DNA of 64,000 nt from Sphingopyxis sp. Its GTDB lineage: Bacteria; Pseudomonadota; Alphaproteobacteria; Sphingomonadales; Sphingomonadaceae. Positions 59,542 through 64,000 of the stretch are shown here, in pieces. Under the pieces are notes generated by a model, which made no database searches, was not told where the DNA came from, and was given only the letters and a program-made list of their open reading frames with translations. Location: assembly GCA_002733865.1 (NCBI GenBank), contig NVXM01000030.1:40770-104769 (forward strand), read 5' to 3'. The position numbers and the translations under genes are program-made. Numbering within the stretch: position 1 is the stretch's first letter; every line of letters begins with the position of its first letter.

Positions 59542-61128
59542 ATGACCGAAGAAGAAATTATTTCCATTGGCGACGTGGTGCGTTTTCAGGCGCAGCAACA
59601 GCCGGATGTGGTTGTCTTCACCTTTGAAGACGACGAGATGACCTATGCGGCGCTGGATACCGGTAGCAACCGGGCGGCCCAGGCGCTGGCGTCGAAGGGC
59701 GTCAGCAAGGGTGACCGGATCGCCTATATGGGAAAGAACAGCCATCTCTATTTTGAAATCATGGTCGGTGCGGCCAAGCTGGGCGCGGTCATGGTCCCGG
59801 TCAACTGGCGGCTCGCCCCGCCCGAGGTCACCTATATCCTGAACGATTGTCAGGCTAAAATTCTCTTTGTCGGGCCCGGTTTTGACGAACTGGCCGGCAA
59901 GATCAGGGATGATCTGGACCATGTCGAGCTGATCATGGGAAGCGAGAAGGCGGAAGCGGACTTCCCCGGCTACCCCGCCTGGCGCGATGGTTTTGATCCG
60001 GTCGACCCGATGGTGCCCTGCGCCGAGAATGATGATGCGCTGCAGCTCTATACATCGGGTACGACCGGCCACCCCAAGGGCGCGATCATGACCAATGGTT
60101 CTATTTTTTCCTCGCGCAGCGCCGGGGTCACGGAAGCCGATCTGATGGACTGGCAGAAGCCGATCCCCGGCGAAATAACCCTGCTGGCCATGCCCTGCTT
60201 CCATATCAGCGGCACCGGCACCGGACTGGGGGTGATGTTTAGCGGCGGCAGCGCCATTGTCCTGCCGGAATATGATCCGACCCAGGCACTGGACTTGATC
60301 GCGCAATATAATATCTCGAAAATCTTCATGGTGCCGGCGGCAATCCAGATCCTGCTCAACCATCCGCGGGCCAAGGATGTCGATTTCTCCAATCTTAAAT
60401 ATATCACCTATGGCGCGTCGCCGATCCCGCTGGATCTGATGAAGCAGGCGATGGATGTGCTGGGCTGCGGCTTTGTCCAGATGTACGGCATGACCGAGAC
60501 GTCGGGTACGATCACGACGCTCAACCCCGAAGATCATGATGTCAATGGCAACGAAAAGATGCGCTCGGTCGGTACGGCTTTGCCGGGCGTTGAGCTCAAG
60601 ATCATTGATCCGGAGACGGGCGAGACCTTGCCGCCCTACACCATCGGCGAAATCGCGACCCGCTCGGCAAAGAATATGAAGGGCTACTGGAACCGGCCCG
60701 AGGCCACGGCCGAGACGATCGATGCCGATGGCTGGCTGAGAACCGGCGATGCCGGCTCGCTCGACGAGGACGGCTATCTCTATATTCAGGACCGGCTCAA
60801 GGACATGATCATCTCCGGCGGTGAGAATGTCTATCCGGCAGAAGTCGAAAATGCGCTTTATGCCAATCCGAAGGTTGCCGATGTTGCGGTGATCGGCGTG
60901 CCCGATGAAAAGTGGGGCGAGGCGGTAAAGGCCTGCGTGGTGGTCAAGCCGGGTGAGGAACTGACCGAGGCCGAGCTGATTGCCGATGCCCGGACCCGGA
61001 TCGCCGGCTACAAATGCCCCAAGTCGATCGACTTCATCGACGCCCTGCCGCGCAACCCGTCGGGCAAGATCTTGCGCAAGGACCTCCGGGCGCCTTATTG
61101 GGAAGGCAAGGACCGGGCGGTTAACTGA
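59542..61128 (+). CDS. acyl-CoA synthetase (AMP-binding, class I)
   Basis: 528 residues from the ATG at 59542, which has GAGG 8 nt upstream; the reading from 59497 is not supported. ANL signature LQLYTSGTTGHPKGAIM, QMYGMTETSGT, TGDAGSLDEDGYLYIQDRLKDMIISGGENVYP and catalytic Lys in NPSGKILRKDLR (in parts). It activates a carboxylic acid to its CoA thioester, here probably for degradation together with the hydratase downstream. Confidence 0.92.
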   Translation: MTEEEIISIGDVVRFQAQQQPDVVVFTFEDDEMTYAALDTGSNRAAQALASKGVSKGDRIAYMGKNSHLYFEIMVGAAKLGAVMVPVNWRLAPPEVTYILNDCQAKILFVGPGFDELAGKIRDDLDHVELIMGSEKAEADFPGYPAWRDGFDPVDPMVPCAENDDALQLYTSGTTGHPKGAIMTNGSIFSSRSAGVTEADLMDWQKPIPGEITLLAMPCFHISGTGTGLGVMFSGGSAIVLPEYDPTQALDLIAQYNISKIFMVPAAIQILLNHPRAKDVDFSNLKYITYGASPIPLDLMKQAMDVLGCGFVQMYGMTETSGTITTLNPEDHDVNGNEKMRSVGTALPGVELKIIDPETGETLPPYTIGEIATRSAKNMKGYWNRPEATAETIDADGWLRTGDAGSLDEDGYLYIQDRLKDMIISGGENVYPAEVENALYANPKVADVAVIGVPDEKWGEAVKACVVVKPGEELTEAELIADARTRIAGYKCPKSIDFIDALPRNPSGKILRKDLRAPYWEGKDRAVN

Positions 61129-61157
61129 TCGATAGAATTTTATAGCTGATATTTTGC

Positions 61158-61226
61158 CGTTCGCCCTGAGCCTGTCGAAGGGCACATCGCGTCGAGAGGT
61201 GCTTCGACAAGCTCAGCACGAACGGT
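61158..61226. repeat. palindromic repeat, CCGTTCGCCCTGAGC family
   Basis: CCGTTCG-CCCTGAGC-CTGTCGAAG and CTTCGACAAGCTCAG-CACGAACGG are inverted copies around a 20-nt centre, between the acyl-CoA synthetase and enoyl-CoA hydratase genes. Related fragments occur at 28548-28625. May act as a transcript stabiliser or partial terminator. Confidence 0.85.
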
Positions 61227-61248
61227 ATTTGGACAAGGGCGAATGGTT

Positions 61249-61992
61249 ATGACGGACTTGGTGCTGCGTGAAGACCGGGACGGCTGGACGCTGCTGACGC
61301 TCAACCGGCCCGACAAGCTGAATGCGCTGACGGTGGCGATGTTTCGCGAGCTGCGCGATCATGTGGCCGATCTGCGCAAGGATGACAGCATCGGCTGCGT
61401 CGTGCTGCGCGGCGCCGGCAAATGTTTTTCAGCCGGCCATGATCTTGGCGATATTGCCGAAGGCGAGGCGGTGCCGTCGCCTGGCTGGCATTCGGAGACG
61501 CTGCGGATGCTGGAGAAACTGCCCAAGCCGGTAATCGCGGCGGTGCATGGCCATTGCTATACCGGCGCGCTCGAGGTCGCACTGGCGGCGGACTTCATAT
61601 TGGCAGCGGACAGCGCGAAGTTCGGCGACACCCACGCCAAATGGGCGCTGACCCCGGTCTGGGGGATGAGCCAGCGCCTGCCCCGCCGGGTCGGCATCGC
61701 GACCGCCAAAAGGCTGATGTTCACCGCCGATATGATCGACGCCGAGGAAGCGGTGCGTATCGGTCTGGCGGAATATACAGTGCCGCTCGAGCAGTTCGAT
61801 GCCGAGATTGAAGCGCTGGCAAACAAGATTGTCGCCAATTCCGGTTTTTCCCACGCTGCGAACAAGCGGCTATTGGAAGCCACCGATGGCGGTCCGATCG
61901 ATGCAGGGTTGCAATGGGAAGTGATGGAGAGCGAGGGGCATGGCCCCGATATGCAGGATCGGATCGGGGCTTTCACTAGCAAGGACAAATAG
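61249..61992 (+). CDS. enoyl-CoA hydratase/isomerase-family protein
   Basis: 247 residues from the second ATG (AAGGG 9 nt upstream); the first at 61243 is too close. Crotonase fold: LNRPDKLNALTVAMF, oxyanion-hole segment GKCFSAGHDLGDI, and HGHCYTGALEVALAADF. The second acidic catalytic position in the WALTPVWGMSQRLPRRVG stretch is not clearly a Glu, so hydratase versus another crotonase reaction is open. Follows the acyl-CoA synthetase across a palindromic repeat. Confidence 0.88.
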   Translation: MTDLVLREDRDGWTLLTLNRPDKLNALTVAMFRELRDHVADLRKDDSIGCVVLRGAGKCFSAGHDLGDIAEGEAVPSPGWHSETLRMLEKLPKPVIAAVHGHCYTGALEVALAADFILAADSAKFGDTHAKWALTPVWGMSQRLPRRVGIATAKRLMFTADMIDAEEAVRIGLAEYTVPLEQFDAEIEALANKIVANSGFSHAANKRLLEATDGGPIDAGLQWEVMESEGHGPDMQDRIGAFTSKDK

Positions 61993-61998
61993 GCGCGC

Positions 61999-63066
61999 TC
62001 AGGCAAGCGTCTCCATATCGATCACAAACCGATAGCGCACATCGGATTTTTCCATCCGGTCATAGGCCTCGTTGACATCCTGCATCGCGATCATCTCGAT
62101 TTCGGGCAGGATGTTCTTCTCGGCACAGAAATCGAGCATTTCCTGGGTTTCGGCGATGCCGCCTATGCCGGAGCCGGTGAGTATCCGGCGGCCCAGAAAA
62201 TGCCCGCTGTGCATTTCGGGCAGCGTACCTATGACGCCGACCAGCACCTGTGCGCAATCCACTTTCAGCAAGGGCATATAATGCGCCACCGGGTGGGGCA
62301 CGGGAATGGTATTGAGGATCATGTCGAAACTGTTCGCAGCGGCTTTCATTGCCTCCCGGTCGGTGGACAGCAGGATATCCTTGGCCCCCAAGGCCTTGGC
62401 ATCGGCCATCTTGTCTTCGGTGCGAGTAAGCACGGTGACTTCCGCGCCCATCGCAGCGGCCAGCTTGACCCCCATATGGCCGAGGCCGCCGAGGCCGACG
62501 ACCGCGACCTTGCTGCCCGGGCCGACCTTCCACTGCTTGAGGGGGGAGTAGGTGGTGATACCGGCGCAGAGCAGCGGTGCCGCTGCGCCCATGTCCATGC
62601 CGTCGGGAATGCGCAGGACAAATTCCTTGCGCACGACGATCTTGTCGGAATAGCCGCCTCGCGTGGTGGTGCCATCGCGGCGATCCTTGCTGTTATAGGT
62701 GCCAGTCATCCCGCCGTTCAGGCAATATTGCTCCAGACCCTGCTTGCAGTGGTCGCATTCCATGCAGGCATCAACCATGCAGCCGACCGCGACCCGGTCT
62801 CCTTCAGCGAATCCGCTGACATCTTCGCCAACCGCCCGCACATAGCCGACGATTTCATGGCCCGGCACAACCGGATATCGGCTGCCGCCCCAGTCATTGC
62901 GGGCGGTGTGCAAGTCCGAATGGCAAATTCCGCAATGCGATATCTCAATGAGCACATCGTCATGCCGCAGCCCCCGCCGGTTAAGCGAGCAAGGCTCCAG
63001 CGGCTTGTCCGGCGCATGTGCGGCATATCCCTTGGTGGGATATTCATTGGTCTGTTGCTCGGTCAT
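61999..63066 (-). CDS. zinc-dependent NAD(P) alcohol dehydrogenase, CAD/YahK type
   Basis: 355 residues from the ATG at 63066 (AAAGGCAGGA before it); a TTG at 63081 is less likely. Catalytic zinc CGICHSDLHTARND and GHEIVGYV; structural zinc four-cysteine lobe ACMECDHCKQGLEQYC; Rossmann motif GLGGLGHMGVKLAAAMG. Members reduce aldehydes with NADPH. Preceded by the SDR gene and its terminator on the same strand. Confidence 0.92.
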   Translation of the reverse strand: MTEQQTNEYPTKGYAAHAPDKPLEPCSLNRRGLRHDDVLIEISHCGICHSDLHTARNDWGGSRYPVVPGHEIVGYVRAVGEDVSGFAEGDRVAVGCMVDACMECDHCKQGLEQYCLNGGMTGTYNSKDRRDGTTTRGGYSDKIVVRKEFVLRIPDGMDMGAAAPLLCAGITTYSPLKQWKVGPGSKVAVVGLGGLGHMGVKLAAAMGAEVTVLTRTEDKMADAKALGAKDILLSTDREAMKAAANSFDMILNTIPVPHPVAHYMPLLKVDCAQVLVGVIGTLPEMHSGHFLGRRILTGSGIGGIAETQEMLDFCAEKNILPEIEMIAMQDVNEAYDRMEKSDVRYRFVIDMETLA

Positions 63067-63081
63067 GGTCCTGCCTTTCAA

Positions 63082-63114
63082 TAAAAAGGGCCCCGGCCAA
63101 AAAGCCGGAGCCCC
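63082..63114 (-). terminator. terminator after SDR gene
   Basis: GGGGCTCCGGC and GCCGGGGCCC form a strong stem on the minus strand, followed by TTTTT. It ends the SDR transcript and overlaps the leader of the alcohol dehydrogenase gene, 16 nt before its ATG. Confidence 0.88.
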
Positions 63115-63170
63115 GATCCTAGCGCAAGTTCAGCGCCTCTGCTCCCCAAAAAGGTAGGAGCGGTTTGCGA

Positions 63171-63929
63171 TCAGAATTGCACGCGCTTCGTAAAGCCGCC
63201 GTCGATCACGAGATGGGCGCCGGTGGTATAGCTCGACGCCGGGCTGGCGAGGAAGACAACGCCGCGGGCGACATCGTCCGCGGTGCCGAAATCACCCAGC
63301 GCGAAGCCGGTTTTCGTGGCTTCGTAAAATTCCGGCATGCCCTTTTCGATCTGCGACCAGTTGCCGCCGGGGAATTTGATCGGTCCGGGCGAAACCATAT
63401 TCACACGGATGCCTTTTTCACCAAGCGACTGGCTCAGCTGGCTGCCATAGGTGATCAGCGCAGCTTTCATCGCGTTGAACGCCTGTGGTGCGACGAAGGT
63501 TTCGAACGCGGCGGTGGAAGACATGAAGATCACGCTGCCGTCGTCGGATTTTTCCAGATGCGGTTCCAGCACTTCCATGGCCTTGACGGCGCCGATGATG
63601 TCGGTCTGAAACGTCACGTCCCAGTCGCCGGTTGCGCCGGCACCGGACGAGCTTACATTATGGATGAAAATATCGCAGCCGCCGAGATCGCCAGCCGCCT
63701 TTTCCAGCCATTTGGCATAGCCGTCGTGATCGGTCATATCGAGGGCGTCGCCAATCACCTTGCCGCCATGCGCTTCCAGTTCTTTTTTCGCGGTCTCGAC
63801 CTGCTCGGCATTGCGCGAGAAAAAGGCAACGTCAGCGCCCTCGCTGGCGAAATGTTCCAGCGCCGCGCGACCGAGTCCGCGGCTACCGCCGGTGAGAATG
63901 ACTTTCTTGCCCTTGAGTCCCAAATCCAT
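63171..63929 (-). CDS. short-chain dehydrogenase/reductase with Phe at the catalytic Tyr position
   Basis: 252 residues, classical SDR length. Cofactor motif TGGSRGLGRAA (about 13-23), NAG-like HNVSS (Asn91), Ser138 in MSSTAAF, then PQAFNAMKAAL where the YxxxK motif should be: position 151 is Phe and Lys155 is kept. Ser138/151/155 spacing is exact, so the substitution is at the catalytic tyrosine. The C-terminal PGPIKFPGGNW and LVIDGGFTKRVQF parts are normal. Either redox-inactive or using another mechanism. Confidence 0.9.
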   Translation of the reverse strand: MDLGLKGKKVILTGGSRGLGRAALEHFASEGADVAFFSRNAEQVETAKKELEAHGGKVIGDALDMTDHDGYAKWLEKAAGDLGGCDIFIHNVSSSGAGATGDWDVTFQTDIIGAVKAMEVLEPHLEKSDDGSVIFMSSTAAFETFVAPQAFNAMKAALITYGSQLSQSLGEKGIRVNMVSPGPIKFPGGNWSQIEKGMPEFYEATKTGFALGDFGTADDVARGVVFLASPASSYTTGAHLVIDGGFTKRVQF

Positions 63930-64000
63930 TTTCTTCTCCTTTGTGTTTCTGTAAAAATCGGTGTTAGAATTTTGCTATGGCGGGTTCGCAGCTCCAGCCG

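Noticed and set aside
59488..61185. Long antisense frame (565 codons) opposite the acyl-CoA synthetase
   Set aside because: Shadow of strong codon bias on the plus strand; His/Asp/Arg-rich composition without a recognisable fold.

Overview
This window is a chromosomal segment of an alphaproteobacterium, most likely a sphingomonad (order Sphingomonadales; a Sphingopyxis/Sphingorhabdus/Parasphingorhabdus-like marine organism would fit). The assignment rests on long RpoB and RpoC chains with Ala/acidic C-termini, NDUFA12 next to a DUF2155 lipoprotein, a double cold-shock-domain protein followed by DUF192, an UrcA-type protein, and many short-chain, aromatic-type and CoA-dependent catabolic genes. 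This is inference from protein character, not a database search.

Layout. 1-5 kb: end of galU, a small lipoprotein, a PDZ-M48 protease, a LysE exporter, and a LysR regulator divergent from pirin and wrbA. 5-14 kb: rpoC and rpoB on the minus strand behind their own promoter and structured leader. 14-20.8 kb: an accessory block (membrane sulfatase-like protein, TetR/carotenoid oxygenase pair, desaturase with a small coupled membrane protein, MTA/SAH nucleosidase-like gene and apt). 21-22.3 kb: rplL and rplJ behind a recognisable L10 leader. 22.4-25 kb: a Cds1/CysK-like PLP enzyme with a 15-codon leader ORF, a GFA protein and a transglutaminase. 25-27.1 kb: rplA, rplK, nusG, secE. tRNA-Trp follows at 30.3 kb. 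The classical trpT-secE-nusG-rplKAJL-rpoBC cluster is therefore present in order but broken into four pieces by unrelated genes.

27.1-28.9 kb is the least ordinary stretch: an AT-rich patch with a frameshifted gene remnant and an intact orphan ORF, bracketed by imperfect direct repeats and followed by a dense cluster of palindromic repeats. 28.9-34.1 kb holds oxygenases (PhyH-like, Rieske), a VOC protein, a cupin, YbaN and NhaA. A 58-residue gene (34158-34334) precedes an OxyR-like regulator that lacks the peroxidatic cysteine. 35.4-39 kb: Aat running 277 nt into the convergent DUF2155 gene, NDUFA12, DUF192, the double cold-shock protein and RecX. 39-46 kb: a standalone fatty acyl-AMP ligase, a GGDEF-EAL protein, an orphan ParA, ArsC, an orphan [2Fe-2S] molybdo-enzyme subunit and a class II aldolase. 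46-54.3 kb: rpsU, a membrane-anchored FKBP, the Rel/Spo (p)ppGpp enzyme, a structured RNA/terminator region, UrcA, an HxlR regulator, an HD-domain protein, a LytS/LytT-type two-component pair, tadA and rpmB. 54.3-64 kb: a phytase-esterase-like protein, a two-subunit CoA transferase, a class C beta-lactamase-fold hydrolase, and a set of catabolic genes (SnoaL-like, TIM-barrel isomerase, acyl-CoA synthetase, enoyl-CoA hydratase, Zn alcohol dehydrogenase, SDR with Tyr-to-Phe at the active site).

No CRISPR array, prophage, transposase or complete defence system was seen. The most interesting items are candidate regulatory RNAs (leader ORF at 23493-23573, structured region 49412-49532, rpoBC leader), the degraded gene/orphan-ORF patch at 27.5-28.4 kb, and enzymes or regulators with altered key residues.
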